Below are positions 8,988-17,900 of a stretch of DNA of 64,000 bases, piece by piece. The stretch spans positions 806,001-870,000 of the forward strand of contig JAJFTH010000003.1 of assembly GCA_021373135.1 (NCBI GenBank), read 5' to 3'. The stretch's first letter is position 1; each line of letters begins with the position of its first letter. This DNA comes from Bacteroidales bacterium. GTDB lineage: Bacteria; Bacteroidota; Bacteroidia; Bacteroidales; UBA1402. The position numbers and the translations under genes were made by a program. The notes under the pieces are model-generated. The model saw nothing but the letters and a program-made list of their open reading frames with translations, was not told the origin of the DNA and made no database searches.

Positions 8988-11900
8988 ATGGATTCTATCA
9001 AAGAAAATTTAGAAGCACTTAGAGAAAGCTATTATCGGTTTGAAGTATCAGCATTGGTTGGAGCTGGGTTTTCAAAAAATGTAGTTCACGACTATCCTTC
9101 ATGGTACGAGTTGCTGCACGATATGGTTGCAGAGTTGTATAAATTTGAAATAGAATCCAATTTTAAGATTAACGGGCATATTCGGCGTTATGATACAACA
9201 TCCTTTGAATGCTATGAAAAGGAAAAAATCAAAGAAATAATAGGGCGAGAAGGATATCTAAACATCGTATCCAAATATATTGAACGAAAAGGCTTTAGAG
9301 AGGCGATTGAAGTCTATATAGAAGATCGTATTCCATACATTGATGAGGATAAGGGAGATTTGATTTTTCCAAAAAAAGAAGTCCCTGTGAAAATTACGCC
9401 GGAAGATTTATCCCTGCATAAGAAATTACTGGAGGGGGCTTGGGATAATATTTACACAACAAATTATGATTCTCTCATTGAATATGCGGTTTTAAAGGAA
9501 GAAAAGCAATGGGATACCATTGTTAACGATTATGAATTATCATTTAGTAAGCAGAAACCGTCAATCATAAAAATTCATGGGAATCTAAGGAACATTAACA
9601 ATAAAGAGGATTATAAAAAGTTTGAATTTGACGGAAATCACCATCAAAGGTATATTATTTCAAAAGAAGATTACGATCATTACCCTGCAGATCATGAAGC
9701 GTTTACTCAGTTGATGAGAATTTCTCTTTTACAGGGTTGCTTTTGTCTTCTTGGCTTTTCGGGGGATGATCCAAACTTCATTGCCTGGATTAAATGGGTC
9801 CGTGACATCCTGGTTAAGGATCATAATGGCAATGGCTATGACGACGGAAAAGCAAAAGTTTATTTGATTACAGTCGATGACAATATTCTTTCATCCGAAA
9901 AACAATTGTTTTATCAAAACCATCGAATTTGCAATATTTCATTGCAAAATAAAATCGTTAAGGAATTACTTGGTGTTTCCGACAAGACCGATCCAAAAGC
10001 ACTGCTTGAAGCTTTTTTGGATTATTTATTTGTAGAGAATAAAAACTCTATTTCAAATTATAACGATAAACATATCTATCAGAGACTTTGGAATGAGGTC
10101 TTTTCATCAAAAAACAAAAGTGTTAATGAGAAAATTCTAAACGATATATTGAAATCAAAAAGCACAAATAGAATTGTTAAATATACTCATACTCAAGAGG
10201 ACATACTTTCAGAAATATTTAACAAAGAAATTTTTGATAATCAGGATATTGAGCTAGTATTAGTAGCATTGGCGGATACCTATTTTTTACCACAATATTA
10301 CCCAGGACTTGTTGAAAAAATTGATAATTGCAAAAAGACAGACGAGCAAACCAAACAATTTGAATTACTGAAAGAACATTACAATACACTGCATTTATAC
10401 CCATCAAAATTGCTTCCAAAGAATGATGCTTCAACTTTTGAACAAATTTTACGCATTGCTTTTGCTTTGGATTTCGAAACGTTGCACGATGAACTAACGA
10501 AATGGACTCCAACGGATAATTGGCTGCAGAAGAAAGCGTCAATGATTTCATTTTTCGATAAGGAGACAGCAAAAAATTTATTATTAGGATACATAGACAG
10601 CAAACCTGATTACAAAGAACGGTTTTATGCAACTCAACTCTTGAATCTGATTAATGAGGTTTTCCCTGTTCAATATTCAACCGCCAACTATGAAAATCAG
10701 AATCTCGACGGACTTTTTGATTTGAGAGATGCCTTAGTAAAGCAAGCTACCCAAGAAAAAGTTGACATAAAACCTTATGGAGATAGTAGGAAAACATCCA
10801 CGCTCGGAGGGGAAAATATTAAATATGAGCATTCGCTGAGGGTTTTACAGTTTCTAATCGAGTCGGGTACGATGATCAGCTATTATTCATTCTGGACTTT
10901 TATGGATGCAAAAGACTGGTATAAAGTTTTTTATGTACTGTTTGAAGAATATCCTTATCCTACACTCTATTATAGCATTCAGTGCTCTGATAATGATATT
11001 CTTAAACGCATTGGTCAGGATTATGCCTATTCCAACAAACTATACGAACAAGAATTGCCAGATATATTGGATAAACTACTAACCTGCATATTGAGTGATG
11101 CGACTCCAGACTTTTTAAAAAAACACATTTTGGTCATAGCGCAAGAATTGTTTGTGTCCGTAAAACCCAATGTATGGGAAACAAAATTTATAAAGATCTG
11201 GGAAAATATCATTTCGCCTCATTATCAAGAAATAGACGAGAATAATGATTATTTTAAGTTTGTATGTCGGGGACTACCGTTCCTATCAAGAAAAAACAAT
11301 ATAATAAGGGTGATTCTTGATTGTATGACAAATGCAAAAGCAAAGCAGAATGTCACAATCAATTATTTATTTTTTTTGCATATTAACTGTATTGAATTGT
11401 CTACGAAAGTGTCTTTAGCAATTGATAACTTTGTAAAGGAAATAGATGCACCGAAAGAATTTACAATAGCCGGGAATATCCATCCTTTGCTGTCTCCTGA
11501 AAATATAATATGCATAACAAAAAAAATTGCCCGGATTATTTGTGGCAACGATGTTCCGGAAATTGCTTTAACATCTGCCTCGCATTTTGCAAAAGATAGT
11601 GAGGAAAATCGGTCTGTTATAAAAACAGCCATCGTTAATAACCGTTTATTGTGGGATAATGGCATAATGGATCAAGGGGCATCTCCAGCAAAGTTTATTC
11701 ATTTTTCAAAATTTGGAAAAGAATTAAATTGGAAGAAAGCCGAAATTGAAAATGTATTTGAAAAACTAAAGACAAAATACGTTCAATTAACGGAGAGTAA
11801 TTGGTATAAAGAAGAAAAGACTGTTTCATTTTTTCGCATGGAATACGAACCTTTATTGGAGGAGATGTCCCGTTTTTTATGCGATTATGAACATTATTTA

Positions 11901-12404
11901 TACGACCTTAGTGATTATCAAAATATTAAAGAGTCTGTTTTAGCTGAACTGAACAAAAAATACAAGCACGAGGATGTTAATAAATTGATCTTTGATGATG
12001 ACCGTTCAAAAGTGATTTCCGGATTAAATCAACTCTATCGTGAAATTTCAATATCAAGCATTGATGAGCATTTATCATCCATTTATCTGATCCTTGATAG
12101 AATTATTTTTAAAAAAATGGAAGGACTTATGGAATGCTTTGACTACATCGCTTTTTATTTAAGTAAGCATTATTCCAGTAAAAAAGAGCTTCCTATAGAA
12201 ATGAAGCAAAAACTATTGACTGTCATGGATAGATATTCCCAAGAAGTCATTCAGAAATTGGGACTTGATGTACCAAAAGCCACAAAATATCTAATTGCAA
12301 TTTCTGATTCACTTAAAAAACATAACATTCAGTCGGAGTCAATTGAATACTGGCAGGGATTAAAAAGATCCAAAAGATTTAGATGGGACGGAATAAATAT
12401 GTAA
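8988..12404 (+). CDS. SIR2-domain NADase-like defence protein
   Basis: The protein has 1138 residues. The N-terminal 350 residues form a SIR2-like fold: G-A-G-F-S at 25-29, T-T-N-Y-D at 157-161 (N159 and D161), the expected catalytic His at 197 (K-I-H-G-N), and G-F-S-G-D-D-P-N-F further on. Known SIR2 defence proteins (DSR1/DSR2, the SIR2 part of Thoeris and of SIR2-HerA) deplete NAD+ on phage infection; the same activity is inferred here. The remaining 790 residues are mostly helical with no recognised domain and may be the sensor. The gene starts 8 bases after Res, is clearly more A/T-rich than Res, and is followed one base later by the first MTKLEKLY remnant. Not seen: a HerA helicase partner. 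Confidence 0.85.
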   Translation: MDSIKENLEALRESYYRFEVSALVGAGFSKNVVHDYPSWYELLHDMVAELYKFEIESNFKINGHIRRYDTTSFECYEKEKIKEIIGREGYLNIVSKYIERKGFREAIEVYIEDRIPYIDEDKGDLIFPKKEVPVKITPEDLSLHKKLLEGAWDNIYTTNYDSLIEYAVLKEEKQWDTIVNDYELSFSKQKPSIIKIHGNLRNINNKEDYKKFEFDGNHHQRYIISKEDYDHYPADHEAFTQLMRISLLQGCFCLLGFSGDDPNFIAWIKWVRDILVKDHNGNGYDDGKAKVYLITVDDNILSSEKQLFYQNHRICNISLQNKIVKELLGVSDKTDPKALLEAFLDYLFVENKNSISNYNDKHIYQRLWNEVFSSKNKSVNEKILNDILKSKSTNRIVKYTHTQEDILSEIFNKEIFDNQDIELVLVALADTYFLPQYYPGLVEKIDNCKKTDEQTKQFELLKEHYNTLHLYPSKLLPKNDASTFEQILRIAFALDFETLHDELTKWTPTDNWLQKKASMISFFDKETAKNLLLGYIDSKPDYKERFYATQLLNLINEVFPVQYSTANYENQNLDGLFDLRDALVKQATQEKVDIKPYGDSRKTSTLGGENIKYEHSLRVLQFLIESGTMISYYSFWTFMDAKDWYKVFYVLFEEYPYPTLYYSIQCSDNDILKRIGQDYAYSNKLYEQELPDILDKLLTCILSDATPDFLKKHILVIAQELFVSVKPNVWETKFIKIWENIISPHYQEIDENNDYFKFVCRGLPFLSRKNNIIRVILDCMTNAKAKQNVTINYLFFLHINCIELSTKVSLAIDNFVKEIDAPKEFTIAGNIHPLLSPENIICITKKIARIICGNDVPEIALTSASHFAKDSEENRSVIKTAIVNNRLLWDNGIMDQGASPAKFIHFSKFGKELNWKKAEIENVFEKLKTKYVQLTESNWYKEEKTVSFFRMEYEPLLEEMSRFLCDYEHYLYDLSDYQNIKESVLAELNKKYKHEDVNKLIFDDDRSKVISGLNQLYREISISSIDEHLSSIYLILDRIIFKKMEGLMECFDYIAFYLSKHYSSKKELPIEMKQKLLTVMDRYSQEVIQKLGLDVPKATKYLIAISDSLKKHNIQSESIEYWQGLKRSKRFRWDGINM

Positions 12405-12405
12405 C

Positions 12406-12947
12406 ATGACCAAACTCGAAAAACTCTACAGCACCATCCAAAACCTGAAAGAATTAGGTTTGGAGTTGGGGGATGATCTTCTGAAACAGACGAATGAGCT
12501 GGAACAGGAAATCATCAAGAATGAAATTCTACCGGTTATCAGCGAGAAAATTGAACCTATCATCGCTCAGATTCAGCGGGAACTGGTGTTGGTGGTGGAT
12601 TACGTGCCGAACGAGCCGCTGAGTGTAAGTTTGTCACGTAAGCGGAACTTTTCGGCAGAAATGGAAACGATTGAGATTGTTCCTGATCCGCAAGTGGAAC
12701 ACAACATCGGTACCATCAAGCGCAATACGACCAAAAAGAGTTCCAAAACAAATCTGCGGGTCACTTTCCCCGATGGTAAAGTCCTTGAAAACCGTTTTGC
12801 ATACGAGACACTGTACGAGGTTGTCAAGTTGGCAGGTACTGAAAAGGTCAGGGCATTGGGCATCGTTCAGTGTGGTGTTCCGTTGGTTTCCAACACGAAT
12901 GGATTTCCGAAGCATTGAAATTGGGGTTAAAAGTGGAGATTGTATAA
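12406..12947 (+). pseudogene. MTKLEKLY-family gene, copy 1: internal deletion and frameshift
   Basis: The open frame 12406-12918 encodes 170 residues starting M-T-K-L-E-K-L-Y. After V-S-N-T it shifts frame and stops at 12918. The original 3' end is still present in another frame (E-W-I-S-E-A-L-K-L-G-L-K-V-E-I-V then TAA at 12945-12947). Comparison with the 3' fragment at 19225-19434 shows that about 90 bases were lost at the junction. The intact protein would have been about 215 residues: a coiled-coil-like N-terminus, a basic middle, and a C-terminal domain that I do not recognise. It follows the SIR2 stop by one base. Two more damaged copies exist in this island, each also directly after a cargo gene. 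Confidence 0.8.
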
Positions 12948-12949
12948 AT

Positions 12950-13045
12950 GTAAATGAAAGAACCATCTATAGAAATATTATGGCTCTTAGAGGGCGTGGA
13001 ATTTTGGCTCGAATTGGTACTGATAAGAACGAATTTGGAAAATAA
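12950..13045 (+). pseudogene. Fragment of a winged-helix C-terminus (RecG-like/Fic regulator type)
   Basis: About 31 codons read V-N-E-R-T-I-Y-R-N-I-M-A-L-R-G-R-G-I-L, then R-I-G-T-D-K, ending in TAA. This is the usual C-terminal winged helix of AlbA_2/RecG-like or Fic-type regulators, where a 'RT..R.i..L...G.l.RiG.dK' string precedes the end. No start codon or upstream domain is present; it abuts the end of the MTKLEKLY remnant, so it is a scar of a lost gene. Confidence 0.5.
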
Positions 13046-13066
13046 ACAAGATTAAAACTCATAGTA

Positions 13067-13408
13067 ATGAATAAAGAATACAGGATAGAAGACGATTGTC
13101 CATTAATGTTGTCTATTGATCATTTCGCTAAACTTGCAAATAATGAAAATTACATGCACAAGTTTATAGAAATCATGAAACGAATAGAATATGAAGATTA
13201 TGTTTTTCTCAAAGACCTGATTTTACTCGAAAAAGAATTTAGCTGCCCAATAAGAACCCAACTGGTTAAAGGTTCGGGATTTTATTTAGGCGTTGAAATA
13301 AACAAAATTTCTGAGCTCAACCGTTATTTGGGTAGAGGAAGTGGAAAAACAAAAGCATATAAATTAACTTTTAATGCACTTCGAAATGCAATTAATGCAA
13401 TATGGTGA
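13067..13408 (+). CDS. Small hypothetical protein (113 residues)
   Basis: Not recognised. The start ATG 13067 follows an A-rich stretch. The protein is mixed alpha/beta by eye, with a Lys/Arg-rich segment around G-R-G-S-G-K-T-K-A-Y-K (about residues 88-98) that superficially resembles a P-loop but lacks the preceding strand, so ATP binding is not claimed. It lies between a winged-helix fragment and the 365-residue gene, in DNA with several scars, and could itself be the tail of a larger lost gene. The next 155 bases before 13564 contain no convincing gene. Confidence 0.4.
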   Translation: MNKEYRIEDDCPLMLSIDHFAKLANNENYMHKFIEIMKRIEYEDYVFLKDLILLEKEFSCPIRTQLVKGSGFYLGVEINKISELNRYLGRGSGKTKAYKLTFNALRNAINAIW

Positions 13409-13563
13409 TATGACAATAGATAGAACTTGGCTCGTTTTTGAAAACGAAAAGAGAGGTGACCATATCCTGCGTTTTGAGGAACAAAGATTTACAAGTTGGG
13501 AAGATTCATGCCGAACCTTTCAGTAAAGACGATTGTACACTAATTAATGAAACTAAATAAAAT

Positions 13564-14661
13564 ATGTCCGAAATTCATAAACTACAAATAGGTGACATCA
13601 CCGACTCTAATCTCTTTATTATCAATGGTAATGTTGCTATTGACGGTAAAGTCTATGGTGAAATCAAGAATATTTTCCTTGAAATACTCCGTAATGATTT
13701 CGAGAAGTTTTCAATGCAAGCAGCAGAGCAAGCAAAAACCGAATTAGAAAATTTCCTTGAAGCATTATTCGAAAAGCTTGCAAAAGAAAAACTAACATCG
13801 CTAGTTGAGAATTTTAAACTTCCTGCCGTACAGGTTTCTTTGCACGATACGTTAATGGGGTATATTGTTACAGAAGATATTCATATAAAGTACTTTATTG
13901 TGGATGTTTTGATAGACAGATTGAAAATGCATGACAATACAATAGAGACATCTGTAATAAACGATGCCATCAAGATTATACCTAATTTGACTCTTCCAAC
14001 GGCTTGTCTGATAGCTCTTATGGCTTTAAGGCATCAGGCTGTAGTAATGCCATTCAGCTTTATGCTTGAATCATATTTTGATCAGTTGTCACCTATCATT
14101 GACAATCTGAAAGATGTTACCAAGTTAGATGTTGAATATATAAAACAAAACAACTGTACCGCACCTATCACTGGAATATTTCCTATTGATTCGTTTGAAA
14201 ATCATTTGCTCAGACAATATGATTTGTTCTTCAGACAGAAAGGAACGCTTAAGAAATTCAATGAATTTGCAGAAATCCATCCAGAGGTTAGATTTTGCGT
14301 GAATGATGCAGGTTCTTGTATGGTTTCTATGTCCGGTGAAAACAGCGAGCATTGGCAGTTCTGTGATGCTAACAGTACCTTCTTTTATAATAGACTTAGG
14401 GAAAGGCAGCAGGAGTATCTTATTCCTTTGGTGGAAAAGCTGAAAAAAGATATGCCTATATTCTCAGAACGAGAAGTACGTGAATATCTGATCTCTATTA
14501 ATTCTAACTGGTCATTTGCTTTTGATTTGCTTAATAGTGAGGCATTGAGAAAGCTTGAATTGAGTATTCTTGGTAAGTATATTGGGAGTAAGTTGATCAG
14601 TAAGCATACTCATTCAAACGCACTCCCTATTTCTAATTTTTCTAATCCGATAGCTTTATGA
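13564..14661 (+). CDS. 365-residue protein, LPO_1073/Vpar_1526-like, first gene of a three-gene module
   Basis: The start ATG 13564 follows an A-rich leader. Residues about 5-25 carry a short strand motif (L-Q-I-G-D-I-T-D-S-N-L-F-I-I-N-G-N-V), followed by a helical Glu/Lys-rich region (residues 35-85). The overall layout recalls the LPO_1073/Vpar_1526 family, whose function is unknown; this is a resemblance from memory and needs a profile search. The stop overlaps the ATG of a small membrane protein (ATGA), and a large phosphoesterase/STAND gene follows 138 bases later. The strand motif is repeated in the membrane protein, suggesting that the two interact (inference). Possible sensor or membrane-recruited component. 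Confidence 0.55.
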   Translation: MSEIHKLQIGDITDSNLFIINGNVAIDGKVYGEIKNIFLEILRNDFEKFSMQAAEQAKTELENFLEALFEKLAKEKLTSLVENFKLPAVQVSLHDTLMGYIVTEDIHIKYFIVDVLIDRLKMHDNTIETSVINDAIKIIPNLTLPTACLIALMALRHQAVVMPFSFMLESYFDQLSPIIDNLKDVTKLDVEYIKQNNCTAPITGIFPIDSFENHLLRQYDLFFRQKGTLKKFNEFAEIHPEVRFCVNDAGSCMVSMSGENSEHWQFCDANSTFFYNRLRERQQEYLIPLVEKLKKDMPIFSEREVREYLISINSNWSFAFDLLNSEALRKLELSILGKYIGSKLISKHTHSNALPISNFSNPIAL

Positions 14662-14843
14662 TCAAATTCATGCAAGAGAATTATCTTTGGTTGATTCCTT
14701 TATTGGTGGCAGTGATATCTGGTATCATTGCTGGAGTATTTAAGTTGCTTCAGAAGAACGGGAAGATACATAAACAGAAAATCGGGAACATTTACAATAG
14801 TCAAGTCCACAATATTAATGGGGATGTGGATGAGAAGGATTGA
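14658..14843 (+). CDS. 61-residue single-span membrane protein
   Basis: Its ATG overlaps the stop of the 365-residue gene by four bases (ATGA), indicating translational coupling. Residues about 9-29 (N-Y-L-W-L-I-P-L-L-V-A-V-I-S-G-I-I-A-G-V-F) form one transmembrane helix, followed by a basic stretch K-L-L-Q-K-N-G-K-I-H-K-Q-K and then I-G-N-I-Y-N-S-Q-V-H-N-I-N-G-D-V at about 42-57. The last segment closely parallels the N-terminal strand motif of the upstream protein. The basic residues predict the C-terminus on the cytoplasmic side. It may anchor the module to the membrane or be a small membrane-disrupting effector; the sequence does not decide between these. Confidence 0.65.
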   Translation: MIKFMQENYLWLIPLLVAVISGIIAGVFKLLQKNGKIHKQKIGNIYNSQVHNINGDVDEKD

Positions 14844-14981
14844 TGCAGGTGTTATTATAATACACTTGATACCGATATAGTGATATTGTCAAATTATGAC
14901 ATCTGATAAATAAGAATGAATAATACAAAATTCATTTGTCGCCGAAAATCAAGCAATTAATGGTTAAATAATTAATGTCTT

Positions 14982-17900
14982 ATGCGAATAGTCCATTTTT
15001 CTGATTTCCACCTTCAAGGCGGGTATGATAGAGATAGATGTGTATCTATAGCAAAACACTTTTTCTCTATACTTGTTGATATCAATAATGCGAAGAAGAT
15101 TGATTTGGTGATCTTCTCAGGAGATATGGTTGAAAAAGGAGGCTTAGGATATAATAATGTTTATGAAGCACTAAAGGATTTCGAGCGTTTAGTGTTAGAT
15201 GGTATAGTAGAGGCAATCCATTTAGAGAAAAGCCATATAATCTTTGTTCCGGGGAATCATGAGGTTTGTAGAGATGCGGAATCTCCTGAACATGAAGCTA
15301 AGATGTACTCTATTTCCAATAATCCACATAGCCTTGACGAATTTCTTTATTCAGAGAATCCGTCTGTTGAAATGGCGAGATTGGCTGAATATGATAGATT
15401 CGAAAAAGAATATTACGAGGCGGCCAATGCCGATTATGTTCATGACCCTTTTGAATCTGTTATCAGATTTCAGATCGAAGGTAGAGCTGTAGGCATCTCA
15501 ATGTTAAATACATCATGGAGGTGTGGTAAACAAATTAATGAAAAAGGTGAACCTCTGAAAGATGATGGCAGAATAGTTGCAGGAAAGGCACAGATAATCA
15601 GATCACGCGAACAGTTGGATGGCTGTACTGTTAAAATAGGTGTCGCCCATCATCACTATTCTTTTATGGCAGATCATGATGTGTTGCGTGGGTTGGTGTT
15701 GGCAAATTTTGATTTCTATTTTTCAGGGCATAAACACTCATCTGACGAGGAACGTGTGTCAAGACCAGAAGGAAGAACTTGCTTCTTTTCATCGGCCGGA
15801 ACTTTAGCCAATAATATTACACCAGATGGAGAGGACTATCGAAATGGGTTTTATTTGATTGACATTGACATGGAAAGGCAAATTATGGATGCAGATACAT
15901 TTGCTCAAGGAGATGATGAACTGTTCCATAAAGATAGGAATACACATTGGCATGAAGATTTGTCATCTCCACGAATAATTCAACCTATTCAGTGTTCTTT
16001 GCTTACTCAACAATATGAACATGGGTATATAGAGAATGAATTACTTCGAACTTTAAAGGGTAAAGTCCAAGATGTGAATGAACGATCAATCCAGATAGTT
16101 GCATTATCGGGCCTTGGAAAGACAAGATTATTGTATGAAGCATTTAAACGAGAACCAAATATAAATTCATATTATTGTGAAATAAAAGGAAGGGCTGACA
16201 CCCTGCTTCAAGAGTTTATCGAAATCTTAAAAGCTCAAAAAGGGATAACAGGATTACTGATTGCTGATAACTGTGATAACGCCCTTTTGAGTGACTTAAT
16301 AAAGGCAAGAAATAGTTACAATCCTAATTTTAGGGTAATAGGCGTTAATAATGATTACTATGACATAAGGCCTTTCGAAGGTTCTCCAATTTTCATTACC
16401 CCTGATGATTTCAAAGATGTAATCAAGGGATATGTTGAGTCTAATGTTCCAGTCTCTCACGGGGATGATTCTATTCAAAAGCAAATCATTAAGCTTTCAG
16501 ACGGATTTCCAGTGATGGCCGTAAAACTTGTAAATGCTTACCGGACAGAAAACGCAGTAGATGTTCATCAAGTTGAATCTCTGCTTCCTGCTATTCTTAA
16601 ACTAGAAGATGGTGATGATCGTATGGTAGCAATGAAGAGTTTGGCTTTATTTCAGCCGCTTCCGTATGATAATGGAAGGGATAAATGTTATCGATATGTG
16701 GTAAATAATGACATCATTACTCCATTATATGGCAAACAGGAATCGGAACGCTTCCATATCTTTTTTAAAACCATTCAAGGATGCAAAGGAAAACTGATAG
16801 AGACATCTGATATGTGGATCAATGTAAGACCTTTGCCACTTGCCGTTTGGCTTGTGTCAAAGTGGTTTGATGAGTGTGATTCTTTTAGAATGGAAAAGCT
16901 TATTGATGAGCTACAGAATGGCCCAGATGATATTATGAAGCCTCTTACGGCTAATCTTTGTAAGAGAATAGAATATATGCAAGACAATGAACAAGCGGCA
17001 ATTCTATTCGATGAACTGACTAAACCGGAATTCGGCCCTTTTTGTAATGAGAAAGTTGTTTGTTCTGACACGGGTTCACGGCTCTTTCTCGCTATGTCTG
17101 TAGTGAATCCTGTCGCAATTTCGAAGTGCTTATATTATATTTTTCAAGATAAGGATTTCGAATGGATAAAGTTATATGTTACCGGAGACGCAAGGAGAAA
17201 TCTAGTATGGGCGTTGGAGAAACTATGCTATGATGATGAAAGTTTTGAATTCGCAGTAAAGGTTTTAGCTATATTTTCTTTGGCAGAAAATGAAGGTATA
17301 TCAAACAATGCTTCTGGCCAATTATTACAGTTGTTTCATATAATGATCCCTGGAACATCAGCCAATTTGAAGGTCAGACTCAGAGTTATTCAATTCTTTA
17401 AGTCAAAAGGAAAGGCTTACAATTCTTTGTTATTGAAGGTAATTAATAGCGCATTTATGAATGGCCATTTTACAAGAATGGGAGGAGCAGAACAATACGG
17501 ATTTAAAAAGAGAGTGGACTATTCGCCACAGAACAACTCTGAGATTTTTGACTATTGGAACGGCTGTAAGGAGATTTTAATAGATTGGATAGATAAAGAT
17601 CCAAATATTATCGAGGGAGTTGCTGAAATTATACAGAACAATACCAATCGTTGGTGTAATGATGAAAATGCTAATTTAATGTTGCCGTTAATTGAAAAGA
17701 TAGCTGCGTTAAAATCTTATGAATGGGAGAAAGAATATGAGATTCTGGTGAGAAACAAAACATACTATGAAAAGCGTTTGACACCAGAAGTAGTTGAACA
17801 GATTGATCATTGGATAGAACGATTACAACCAAAAAGTTTCTTGTCGAAGTTTCGTATGGCAAAATTGGAAAAAGATGTTGATTATCGTTTGCCATACGAA

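Noticed and set aside
12671..13045. 124-codon frame spanning a remnant and the winged-helix tail
   Set aside because: The first part is an out-of-frame reading of the MTKLEKLY remnant; only the last 31 codons (12950-13045) look real.
13409..13563. Short reading ending L-Q-V-G-K-I-H-A-E-P-F-S-K-D-D-C near 13,555
   Set aside because: Looks a little like a protein end, but too short and without any recognised family; left out as a gene.
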